A stretch of DNA of 64,000 nucleotides from Caulobacterales bacterium (GTDB lineage Bacteria; Pseudomonadota; Alphaproteobacteria; Caulobacterales; Aquidulcibacteraceae): positions 1 through 64,000 of the forward strand of contig JAFLCU010000014.1 in assembly GCA_017303355.1 (NCBI GenBank), read 5' to 3'. Under the pieces are notes generated by a model. It searched no databases, had not been told where the DNA came from, and saw only the letters and a program-made list of their open reading frames with translations. Shown piece by piece: positions 9,007-18,466 of this stretch. Made by a program: the position numbers and the translations under genes. Position 1 is the first letter of the stretch. The number at the start of each line of letters is the position of its first letter.

Positions 9007-9574
9007 CGCGATCTTCGCGCAGTGGTAGCGATGTCGGCGCGGAGGTGTGCGTGACAGGGCGCGGAACCGGCAGGGCCGTTCGCCGGGAGGTTCGACACGC
9101 TGCTGCATCGCAATGCGACGACGGGCGCGGCACACGACGCCCGAGTCCCGAGAGAACGTTTTTTCCCGCTCTTTTTCCTCGAAATCGCGATTTCTTTTCG
9201 CAACATTAAGTCCGGCATTACCAAACCGTAATGATGCGCGTCCCACGGTGCCGGGTCGCGGATTCCTGCACTCGCTTTCGTGCAGGACGCCCGGGAAGTC
9301 CACGAATCATCCGAAGACGAGAACAAATCCCAACGAAACGCCGTCGCATGCCCGGCATCGGCATTGAGCGCACGCCGCGGCGTTGCTAGCTTCGTTCCGC
9401 GCTCTCCCCACGGAATGGGAGACGCAGCGCGAAGCCTTCCTCGACGTCCACCCGCATCGCCACCGGCGAAGCGGGAACGGCCTCGATTGGCCTCGCGTCA
9501 GGCCCTGCACCGCTCGCGCCATCGCCCCCGCGGTCGGCGCGTACCACCACCCCTCCAAAGGACTCTGACCCGTG

Positions 9575-11284
9575 ATGTTCCCGAGATCCCTCAAGCTCGA
9601 CTCCCGAACGCTGTCGCGTTGCGCGCTCGTCGCCGCCCTGTGTTCGTCGGCCTTCGCCGCCTCGGCCGCACCGCCGCAACCGGAGCGGAACCCCTACGCG
9701 CCCGCCTACATGCACGACTACCGCCACGGCGCGATTCCCACCCGCCAGGGCAAGATCGCGATCCAGCAGTGGCAGAGCAAGGCCGGCTTCGCCAAGGCCG
9801 CCTCGAGCAACACGCTGTACTACCGCGGCGGCACCGGCGGCGTGGGCGTGCTCAGCGGCCAGTCCAAGGTCTACCTGATCTTCTACGGCAACCAGTGGGG
9901 CACCTCGACCACGGACGCCAACGGCTACCTCAACTTCAGCAACGACGCCGCCGGCGCGGGCCCCGCCGCGCAGAAGATGTTCAAGGGCATCGGCACCAAC
10001 AGCGAACTGTGGTCCGCCGAACTGACCCAGTGGTGCGACGGCCCTGGCGTCGCCACCGGCGCCAGCAGTTGCCCGAGCAGCGGCAGCATCGCCCGCATCC
10101 CGTACCAGCAGAACGTGCTGGCCGGCGTGTGGTACGACAACGCGGCGGCCTCGCCCAGCGCCGCCACCGGCGACCAGCTCGCCGCGGAAGCGAACAAGGC
10201 CGCCGCGCACTTCGGCAACACCACGGCCGCGTCGAACCGCTACACCTACTACGTGATCCTGTCGCCGACCGGTACCAACCCGGACAACTACAAGAGTCCG
10301 ACCCAGGGCTACTGCGCCTGGCACGACTACGTCGGCGATTCCTACTTCTCCACGCCGACCACCTACGGCCCCCTCGCCTTCAGCAACCAGCCCTACAACA
10401 TCGACGTCGGCTCGTCCTGCGGCGTGAACTTCGTCAATTCGGGTACCGCCGGCAAGCTCGACGGCTACACGATGACGCTGGGCCACGAGTGGCACGAAAT
10501 GATGTCGGACCAGTTCCCGGCGGGCGGCTGGACCGCGAACAGCGGCTACGAGAACTCGGACGAATGCGCCTGGATCGCCGCGGGCAGCGCCGGCGGTGCC
10601 GCCAACGTCGCCTTCAGCACCGGCACCTTCACCCAGCAGGCCAGTTGGTCGAACGACACCAACAACTGCGCGATCTCGCACGCCATCGTCGGCGGCGGCA
10701 CGGGCGGCAACACGGCCCCGGTCGCCAACTTCAGCGTGACCTCCAGCGGCCTGACCGCGAACTTCACCGATACGTCCAGCGATGCCGAGAACAACATCAG
10801 CACGCACAGCTGGAACTTCGGCGACGGCGCGACCTCGACCTCCACCAACCCGAGCCACACTTATGCGGCCGCGGGCACCTACACGGTCAGCGAGACGGTG
10901 ACGGACAGCGGCGGCCTGAGCAGCGCGAAGTCGATGTCGGTGACGGTCGGCACCAGCAGCTGCGGCGGTCTCGTGCTGTGCAGCGGCGTCGCGGTCGCGC
11001 TGCCGTCGGTGGCGAAGAACAGCTGGTCGTCGACCTACACGATCACCGTTCCGGCCGGCAAGACCAGCGCGGTGTTCAACATCTCCGGCGGCACCGGCGA
11101 CGCGGACCTGTACGTGCGGATCGGCAGCGCGCCGACCACCTCCTCGTACAACTGCCGTCCCTACCTCAGCGGCAACACCGAGACCTGCACCTTCAATTCG
11201 CCGACGGCCGGCACCTACTACGTCCGCGTCCGCGCCTACGCGGCGTACTCGGGCGTCAGTCTGAAGGCGACGATCTCGCCGTAA
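9575..11284 (+). CDS. Secreted putative metallopeptidase with PKD and PPC domains
   Basis: This ~569-residue exported protein starts with a signal peptide (basic start, then a hydrophobic stretch ending near AFAASAAP). Residues ~85-375 form an unnamed catalytic-looking domain with GHEWHEMMSD at ~303-312, an HExxH-like pattern (HEWHE). A PKD domain (~380-460, containing WNFGDGATS) and a C-terminal PPC domain (~475-569, containing GDADLYVRIG and YYVRVRAY) follow; both are common on secreted proteases. Cysteines come in pairs suggesting disulfides. I use the ATG at 9575; a GTG at 9572 is also possible. Peptidase activity is inferred from motif and domain company. Confidence 0.8.
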   Translation: MFPRSLKLDSRTLSRCALVAALCSSAFAASAAPPQPERNPYAPAYMHDYRHGAIPTRQGKIAIQQWQSKAGFAKAASSNTLYYRGGTGGVGVLSGQSKVYLIFYGNQWGTSTTDANGYLNFSNDAAGAGPAAQKMFKGIGTNSELWSAELTQWCDGPGVATGASSCPSSGSIARIPYQQNVLAGVWYDNAAASPSAATGDQLAAEANKAAAHFGNTTAASNRYTYYVILSPTGTNPDNYKSPTQGYCAWHDYVGDSYFSTPTTYGPLAFSNQPYNIDVGSSCGVNFVNSGTAGKLDGYTMTLGHEWHEMMSDQFPAGGWTANSGYENSDECAWIAAGSAGGAANVAFSTGTFTQQASWSNDTNNCAISHAIVGGGTGGNTAPVANFSVTSSGLTANFTDTSSDAENNISTHSWNFGDGATSTSTNPSHTYAAAGTYTVSETVTDSGGLSSAKSMSVTVGTSSCGGLVLCSGVAVALPSVAKNSWSSTYTITVPAGKTSAVFNISGGTGDADLYVRIGSAPTTSSYNCRPYLSGNTETCTFNSPTAGTYYVRVRAYAAYSGVSLKATISP

Positions 11285-11342
11285 GCGTCACGCCTCGCGG
11301 TGCCGGGGGACGTTTCTCCCCGGGACGCCCCCGGCACCGATG

Positions 11343-11371
11343 GACCCCGGCCTCGCGCCGGGGTCTTTTTT
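11343..11371 (+). terminator. Intrinsic terminator after secreted protein
   Basis: A perfect 9-bp stem (11343-11351 with 11357-11365), a 5-base loop and six T residues directly after it form a textbook rho-independent terminator, 58 bases past the stop codon. Confidence 0.93.
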
Positions 11372-11451
11372 GTGCGGCGTGCGCGACGGCGCGAAGCCGC
11401 CGGCCCCACCATGATTGAACGATGTCGAACGGGGGCACACCCCCGTTGAAA

Positions 11452-13293
<1,842 letters not shown>

Positions 13294-13476
13294 GGGTCTG
13301 CAGTCCTCTGAGGGTTGGACGGGGTGGACGAGGCTCCGGAAGGCGCGCAGCGCGCCGCCTCCGAGGCCGGCTAGTGTAACGACGAAACCCCGGACGAGCG
13401 TCCGCGCGGACACGTCCGGACAGCGGACGGACAGCCCGGACGTCGCGGAAATTCGTTGAAAATCAATGCCATGCGA

Positions 13477-13493
13477 TTGGCACGGCGTTTGCA
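13477..13493 (+). promoter_or_regulatory. Sigma-54 (RpoN) promoter
   Basis: TTGGCACGGCGTTTGCA matches the RpoN consensus YTGGCACGrNNNTTGCW at every fixed position. The -24 GG is at 13479-13480 and the -12 GC at 13491-13492, exactly 12 bases apart. It would start transcription near 13504, about 20 bases before the ATG at 13526. Confidence 0.85.
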
Positions 13494-13525
13494 TGCATTC
13501 CGGCGAATCCAAGCATTCCACCGCC

Positions 13526-13610
13526 ATGACCATCCGCGACACCGCCGCCCAGGACACCGTCCTCGCCTCCTCTCCCCGCACCCGCCGCTGGCGCCTGAGC
13601 GCCACGCAGT
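13526..13610 (+). pseudogene. 5' fragment of a gene cut by the junction
   Basis: An ATG at 13526 opens a frame encoding [20 protein letters not shown] followed by RWRLSATQ, then coherent sequence ends at the junction. A perfect sigma-54 promoter precedes it. The short polar, basic N-terminus before a likely hydrophobic segment resembles a HlyD-type adaptor of an ABC exporter, but too little is left to name it. It is probably an assembly cut rather than a true pseudogene. Confidence 0.5.
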
Positions 13611-13663
13611 TAAAGTCAAATTTTCCAAAGCCAAGCGCGCGCCGCACCGCTACATAGCGCGCC

Positions 13664-14245
13664 ATGATTTCGGTGATCATCCCCACGCTCAACGACGCGG
13701 TCACATTGCCGCGCGTGCTCGCGCCGCTCGTTGACGGCGTGACGTTGGGCATCGTGCGTCAGGTCATTGTCGCCGATTGCGGCTCCGACGATGCGACGCT
13801 GGAAATCGCGGACGCGGCGGGCTGCGATATGATCACGGCGCCGGCGCGCCGCGCGGCGCAAGTACGCGCTGGTGTCGGGGCGGCGAAAGGCGCGTGGCTT
13901 TTACTGCTGAACGCGGACGCAGCGCTTGCGCCGGGTTGGACGGACATCGTTCAGCGCTTCATCGCGCACCCGAGCGCCGCGCAACGCGCGGGCCTATTCA
14001 CGCTTGCATTCGAAGATGGCTCAAGCGCTGCGTGGGCGAATATGCAGGCGCGCTGGCTCAAGGCGCCGCGCGCGGCGCACGGCCTGCTCATTTCACGCGC
14101 GCTTTATGATCAGATCGCGAGCGAGGAAAACGTCAATCTTGCACGCCGACTTGGCGGCCGGCTGCATATCCTCGACGCCGAGATCGTGACGTTGAACGCG
14201 CGTGCGGCTCAGCGCGACGCTGTGCGCGAGTCGAGCGGCGTGTAG
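13664..14245 (+). CDS. Family 2 glycosyltransferase
   Basis: This 193-residue GT-A fold enzyme opens with [11 protein letters not shown], has the second strand [12 protein letters not shown] and a nucleotide-sugar/metal region [10 protein letters not shown] in place of the usual DxD. It resembles the short 'transferase 2' proteins (TIGR04283 type) of bacteria. No membrane segment is visible. Its 3' end overlaps the convergent lytic transglycosylase gene by 37 bases. It is the first complete gene on the alphaproteobacterial side. Acceptor and donor are unknown. Confidence 0.85.
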   Translation: MISVIIPTLNDAVTLPRVLAPLVDGVTLGIVRQVIVADCGSDDATLEIADAAGCDMITAPARRAAQVRAGVGAAKGAWLLLLNADAALAPGWTDIVQRFIAHPSAAQRAGLFTLAFEDGSSAAWANMQARWLKAPRAAHGLLISRALYDQIASEENVNLARRLGGRLHILDAEIVTLNARAAQRDAVRESSGV

Positions 14246-15789
14246 ATCGCGGGGCCACCCGAAGCGATGCGATCCAATTCCGGCGTCGGCTGGCCGTAGC
14301 TCTTACGGCAAAGCGCCATGTGCGAGAGCGCGCGTTCCGCGTAATCGCGACTCTCCGCGCGCGGCAGCATTTCCAGCATCAGCAACGGATCGATGTCGGC
14401 CGGCTGTGTCGCCAGCCAGCGCGAAAGCCAGCCTGGCCCGCCATTATACGCGGCGAAGACGCGGCCGAGATCGCCGTCATTGTGGAATTCGGTCATCAGC
14501 CATTCGATGTAATCTTGGCCGAGGCGCATATTGAGACCCGGCTCGAACAACGGCGCCGGGTTGCGGCGATAATTGTGCGAACGATCCATGTCGCGCGCGG
14601 TGGAGGGCAGAAGCTGCATCAAGCCGCGCGCGTTCGAAACGCTGACGGCCTTCGGGTTGAAATAGCTTTCCTGACGCACGATCGCATAGACGAGCGCCCG
14701 ATCGAGCGAAAAGCCGTTGTCTGGCTCGAACGACGTGGCGGGGCAGAAGCCCGCCGCCATCTCACGCCCGCCATATTCGGCGGCGCGCAATTGCGCGGCC
14801 GGCGCGCGCAACGAAATGGCGAGCGCGAGGAAGTTGCGATCGTCGTCGGCCGGCAAATCCGCGTGCAGGCGGCGCAACTCAAGTTCGACCTCGGAGAGAC
14901 GGCCAAGTTGCGCGAGTGCTGCCGCGCGGCGCGCGGCGGGGTAGCGATCGACGAAGCGCACCAGCGTGTCGCCATCGACTTGCGGCGCTCTGAACTCAAG
15001 CGAGCTTTCGCGGCCGAGCTGCGCTTCGGCAAGTTGGCCGTAGAATGTCCACGGGCGTTGCGCGGCGGCTTCGAGGTGTTGCGTGACGCCGCTTGTTTCA
15101 CCAGCGGCGAGGCGCGCGCGCGCGGCCCAATAATGCACGCCGGCGAACGCCCAGCCGCCGTGATGGCGCCATTGCGCCGAAGCTTCGAATTGGCGCACGG
15201 CCTCGGCGTAATCGTGCTGACGATAGGCGATGAGACCAAGCAGCCATTGCGCCTGGCCAGAGCGTGGGCCGTCGATCTGCGCGTAGGCGATGCTGCGCGC
15301 GCCTTCCATGTCGCCTTCGCCGAGCCGCTCTTGCACACGTTCGATCGCGACGCGCGCGGCTGAGGTGTCGCCCGAGATCGCGGGCGGCGTGCCCGGCAGA
15401 GAACGGCCGCGGCCAGCTTCAGGCGAGGGCGCGCGCGTGCCGTTGCGGCGTGCGCGCCGTGAGCGCGAATCCATGGCGCGGTCGTGAACCGCAGGCGCCA
15501 TGCCGTACTCGCCATAGCGATTGAGCCAAGCGGTGTAATCGCTCCAGCCGGGGCGATACGAGCGCGTGAGCAGGAGCCGGCCGCGCACCACGCCTTCGAG
15601 CACGTCGTCTTCCGTGCGGCTGAGCGCGGTGCCGACGCCGCGCCAATTGCCGGCCTCGATGGCCTCGAAAGCGTCGCGGTAGGCGGCTTCATCTTGTTCC
15701 GTAAGCGCGACGATCTGTGTCTGCGCGTGAACGGCGGGTGCGACGATAGCGGCGATGCCAAAGGCGGCGAGGGCGGAGCGAAACGTCAT
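14209..15789 (-). CDS. Soluble lytic murein transglycosylase
   Basis: This 526-residue periplasmic enzyme cleaves peptidoglycan glycan strands to 1,6-anhydro ends. A signal peptide ends near AVHAQ (residue ~23). An alpha-helical U-shaped repeat domain occupies ~25-340. The C-terminal SLT domain carries catalytic Glu374 in VRQESYFNPKAVS, then ARGLMQLLPSTA and AAYNGGPGWL. A low-complexity Arg/Pro-rich insert at ~107-140 is unusual. The 3' ends of this gene and the GT2 gene overlap tail to tail. Confidence 0.93.
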   Translation of the reverse strand: MTFRSALAAFGIAAIVAPAVHAQTQIVALTEQDEAAYRDAFEAIEAGNWRGVGTALSRTEDDVLEGVVRGRLLLTRSYRPGWSDYTAWLNRYGEYGMAPAVHDRAMDSRSRRARRNGTRAPSPEAGRGRSLPGTPPAISGDTSAARVAIERVQERLGEGDMEGARSIAYAQIDGPRSGQAQWLLGLIAYRQHDYAEAVRQFEASAQWRHHGGWAFAGVHYWAARARLAAGETSGVTQHLEAAAQRPWTFYGQLAEAQLGRESSLEFRAPQVDGDTLVRFVDRYPAARRAAALAQLGRLSEVELELRRLHADLPADDDRNFLALAISLRAPAAQLRAAEYGGREMAAGFCPATSFEPDNGFSLDRALVYAIVRQESYFNPKAVSVSNARGLMQLLPSTARDMDRSHNYRRNPAPLFEPGLNMRLGQDYIEWLMTEFHNDGDLGRVFAAYNGGPGWLSRWLATQPADIDPLLMLEMLPRAESRDYAERALSHMALCRKSYGQPTPELDRIASGGPAIYTPLDSRTASR

Positions 15790-15810
15790 CGGGGCCTGCT
15801 TTGTCGAACT

Positions 15811-16638
15811 TCAGGATTGGCGGGCCCGGCCGACGCCCAGCTCCGAGAGCCAGGTTTCGGCGAGCAGGAAATCCGCCCATGCCAGCCTTTTTTGCTGAGG
15901 CTGACGCAGGAGGTATGCGGGATGAAGCATGACCATCGCGTTGACGGGCGCCGCTAACCCGTCACGCGTGTAGCTGAGCTTACGGCCTCGCATGCGCGTG
16001 ACAGCCTCCTCACGTCGCAGCAATGTTTGGGCGGCCGCCTTGCCGGTCAGGATCAGCAGCTTGGGCTGAGCCAGCTCGATCAGGCGCTCCACGAAAGGCA
16101 GGCAGGCCACGATTTCCCCCTGGGTTGGATCGCGATTACCGGGAGGACGCCAGAAGATTGTGTTTGAAATCAGGATATTGCTGCGGCGATCCAGCCCGAT
16201 CTGGGCGAGCATGCGATCCAGCAGCTGGCCGGAGCGGCCGACGAAGGGCTTGCCTCGCTCGTCTTCCTCCCTCCCGGGCGCTTCGCCGATCAACAGCACC
16301 TGAGCGGCGTCCACGCCATCGGAAAATACGGTATTTCGCGCCGTCTTCTTCAGGGCGCAGCCATCGAATTTATCCACAGCCGCCCGGAGCTCGGCGATGG
16401 TCTGCGCCTCCGCCGCGAGTGTGCGGGCAGCGTCAATTGTGGAGGCTTCCTGCTTGGGGCGCTGCAGCGGGCGGGGGGCGATGATTGGTTCCTCGCGCGC
16501 CCATGAGCCTTGCGCGGCGGCCGAACCTCTCGCCGGAGCCGCCGCGTAAACCGCTTCCGCCTCGTCCATATCGACGCCCGCCGCCCGCCAAAAGGCGAGC
16601 AGTGCGCGGGCTGAGGGCTGGGCGGCGTCTGCGTCCAT
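15811..16638 (-). CDS. Uracil-DNA glycosylase, family-4-like without Fe-S ligands
   Basis: This 275-residue protein excises uracil from DNA. Motif 1 is GEAPG (118-122) and the second motif is MLHPAYLLR with His239. The family-4 core RPPGNRDPT...ACLPF is present. Canonical family-4 enzymes hold a [4Fe-4S] cluster with four cysteines; here Cys94 and Cys179 remain but the other two positions are Lys97 and Trp163 (FWRPPGN). No cluster is therefore expected. Such variants recur in alphaproteobacteria. The N-terminal ~85 residues are a poorly conserved linker. It is divergent from ETF-QO and downstream of nothing else on its strand. Confidence 0.88.
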   Translation of the reverse strand: MDADAAQPSARALLAFWRAAGVDMDEAEAVYAAAPARGSAAAQGSWAREEPIIAPRPLQRPKQEASTIDAARTLAAEAQTIAELRAAVDKFDGCALKKTARNTVFSDGVDAAQVLLIGEAPGREEDERGKPFVGRSGQLLDRMLAQIGLDRRSNILISNTIFWRPPGNRDPTQGEIVACLPFVERLIELAQPKLLILTGKAAAQTLLRREEAVTRMRGRKLSYTRDGLAAPVNAMVMLHPAYLLRQPQQKRLAWADFLLAETWLSELGVGRARQS

Positions 16639-16749
16639 TCACCCATTGTGGTCGGACTCGAAGGAAACGACAAAGCATCAGGTCGCCTTGCGCGGTCTAT
16701 TCGCAGCTTCGATAAAGCTTTTCTGCTTCGGGGCTGATGGAACGAAGGG

Positions 16750-18432
16750 ATGGAAATGGCCGAGGAAGAGATCGTTCGTGACTCAATGGAGTACGACGTC
16801 GTCATCGTGGGCGCGGGGCCTGCGGGTCTGTCGGCCGCGATCCGTCTGAAACAATTGGCGGCGGCGGCCGGCGTGGAGGTTTCGGTCGCCGTGCTGGAGA
16901 AGGGCGCTGAAGTTGGCGCGCATATTCTTTCCGGCGCGGTGATCGATCCAAGCGGGCTCGACGAACTCATCCCGGATTGGAAAGCCAAAGGCGCGCCGCT
17001 CGACACCGAGGTGACGAGCGATCAGTTCAAATTCCTTGGGCCGGCGGGCGCGGCTGATCTGCCGACCTTCATGATGCCGCCGCTGATGAACAATCACGGC
17101 AATTACATCGCCTCGCTTTCCAACGTCACGAAGTGGCTTGCTGGCGAAGCCGAAGCGCTGGGCGTTGAAATCTATCCCGGCATGGCGGCGTCTGAACCTG
17201 TGTACGACGAACGCGGCGCGCTGAAGGGCGTGGTCGCCGGCGTGTTCGGCATCGCCAAGGACGGCCACAAGAAAAGCGACTATCAGCCGGGCATGGAATT
17301 GCACGGCAAGTACATGTTCGTCGCCGAAGGCGTGCGCGGCTCACTGGCCAAAGTGCTGCAAAAGCGCTTTGATTTGTGCGCGAGAAGCGATCCGCAAAAG
17401 TTCGGCATCGGCATCAAGGAATTGTGGGAAGTTCCTGCCGCTCAGCATAAGCCCGGCATGGTGGTGCACACTGTCGGCTGGCCGCTTGATAGTGAAACCG
17501 GCGGCGGTTCGTTCTTGTACCATTGGGGCGATCGCTACGTGTCGCTCGGCTACGTGGTGCACTTGAACTACAAGAACCCGTACCTTTCACCGTTCGACAT
17601 CTTCCAGCAGCACAAGCTGCATCCCGAAATTCGTCAGCACATCGAAGGCGGCAAGCGCGTAGCGTATGGCGCGCGCGCGATCACCGAAGGCGGTCTGCAA
17701 TCGGTGCCGAAGCTCGCGTTCCCGGGCGGTGTGCTCGTCGGATGCTCGGCCGGCTTCGTCAACGTGCCGCGCATCAAGGGCAGCCACAACGCGATGAAGA
17801 CCGGCATGATGGCCGCTGAAGCCGCGTTCGAAGCGCTGCAAGCGGGACGCCAGCGCGACACGCTCGATGCTTATGAGCAAGCCTATCGCGAGAGCGAGGT
17901 GTTCAAGGACTTGAACCGCGTGCGCAACGCCAAGCCGTTGCTGACGCGGTTCGGCGCGTTCTTCGGCGGCGTGCTCGGCATGGTCGACATGTGGACGACG
18001 ACGCTGTTCGGCGGCTTTTCGTTCTTCGGCACTCTGAAGCACGGCAAGGCCGATTACGCGTCACTCGACAAGGCCAAGAAGCACAAGCCGATCACGTACC
18101 CCAAGCCGGATGGCGTGCTGACGTTCGACAAGCTCTCGTCCGTCTATCTGTCGAACACCAATCACGAGGAAGATCAGCCGCCGCACCTGACGCTGAAGGA
18201 CCCGACGATCCCGATCCGGGTGAACCTCCCCGAATACGCCGAGCCGGCGACACGATATTGCCCTGCTGGCGTGTACGAAGTGCTCTATGACGAGGCAGGG
18301 ACCAATCCGCGTTTTCAGATCAACGCGCAAAACTGCGTTCACTGCAAAACGTGCGATATCAAGGACCCAAGTCAGAATATCAATTGGGTGCCGCCTGAAG
18401 GCGGCGGCGGTCCGAACTACGCCAATATGTAA
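16750..18432 (+). CDS. Electron-transfer flavoprotein-ubiquinone oxidoreductase
   Basis: This 560-residue inner-membrane-associated enzyme passes electrons from ETF to ubiquinone, linking fatty-acid and amino-acid oxidation to respiration. It has an N-terminal FAD site (VVIVGAGPAGLSAAIRL), the central ubiquinone/FAD domain with GGGSFLYHWGDRYVSLGYVV, and a C-terminal [4Fe-4S] region whose ligands are in RYCPAG and NCVHCKTCD. Length agrees with the family. The ATG at 16750 follows a GAAGGGA ribosome site; Met3 at 16756 is an alternative start. A 111-bp gap separates it from the divergent uracil-DNA glycosylase. Confidence 0.96.
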   Translation: MEMAEEEIVRDSMEYDVVIVGAGPAGLSAAIRLKQLAAAAGVEVSVAVLEKGAEVGAHILSGAVIDPSGLDELIPDWKAKGAPLDTEVTSDQFKFLGPAGAADLPTFMMPPLMNNHGNYIASLSNVTKWLAGEAEALGVEIYPGMAASEPVYDERGALKGVVAGVFGIAKDGHKKSDYQPGMELHGKYMFVAEGVRGSLAKVLQKRFDLCARSDPQKFGIGIKELWEVPAAQHKPGMVVHTVGWPLDSETGGGSFLYHWGDRYVSLGYVVHLNYKNPYLSPFDIFQQHKLHPEIRQHIEGGKRVAYGARAITEGGLQSVPKLAFPGGVLVGCSAGFVNVPRIKGSHNAMKTGMMAAEAAFEALQAGRQRDTLDAYEQAYRESEVFKDLNRVRNAKPLLTRFGAFFGGVLGMVDMWTTTLFGGFSFFGTLKHGKADYASLDKAKKHKPITYPKPDGVLTFDKLSSVYLSNTNHEEDQPPHLTLKDPTIPIRVNLPEYAEPATRYCPAGVYEVLYDEAGTNPRFQINAQNCVHCKTCDIKDPSQNINWVPPEGGGGPNYANM

Positions 18433-18466
18433 CTTGGCCGCGTGAAAGCGGCGGAAAGGACAAAGC

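Larger units (their letters stand above)
8786..9574. other. Long intergenic region after oxyR
   Basis: About 790 bases lack a convincing complete gene. It holds the dinB fragment (8815-8912), four 7-bp tandem repeats (8979-9006), and an AT-richer stretch at ~9170-9235 that may carry a promoter. The final ~30 bases contain AAAGGA as a ribosome site for the secreted protein that follows. Several open frames cross it but none has recognisable protein character. Confidence 0.6.
13294..13663. other. glmS upstream region and genome junction
   Basis: On the left this holds the glmS promoter side, then a sigma-54 promoter and the truncated start of a plus-strand gene. At about 13,607-13,625 base use changes abruptly (ACGCAG then TTAAAGTCAAATTTTCC) and alphaproteobacterial DNA begins. 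The last bases before the next ATG contain CTACATAG, a possible -10 element 6 bases from the start codon. Confidence 0.75.

Noticed and set aside
8978..9007. Possible CRISPR-like array at the 7-bp repeats
   Set aside because: Units are only 7 bp, contiguous and without spacers; no cas genes are present.
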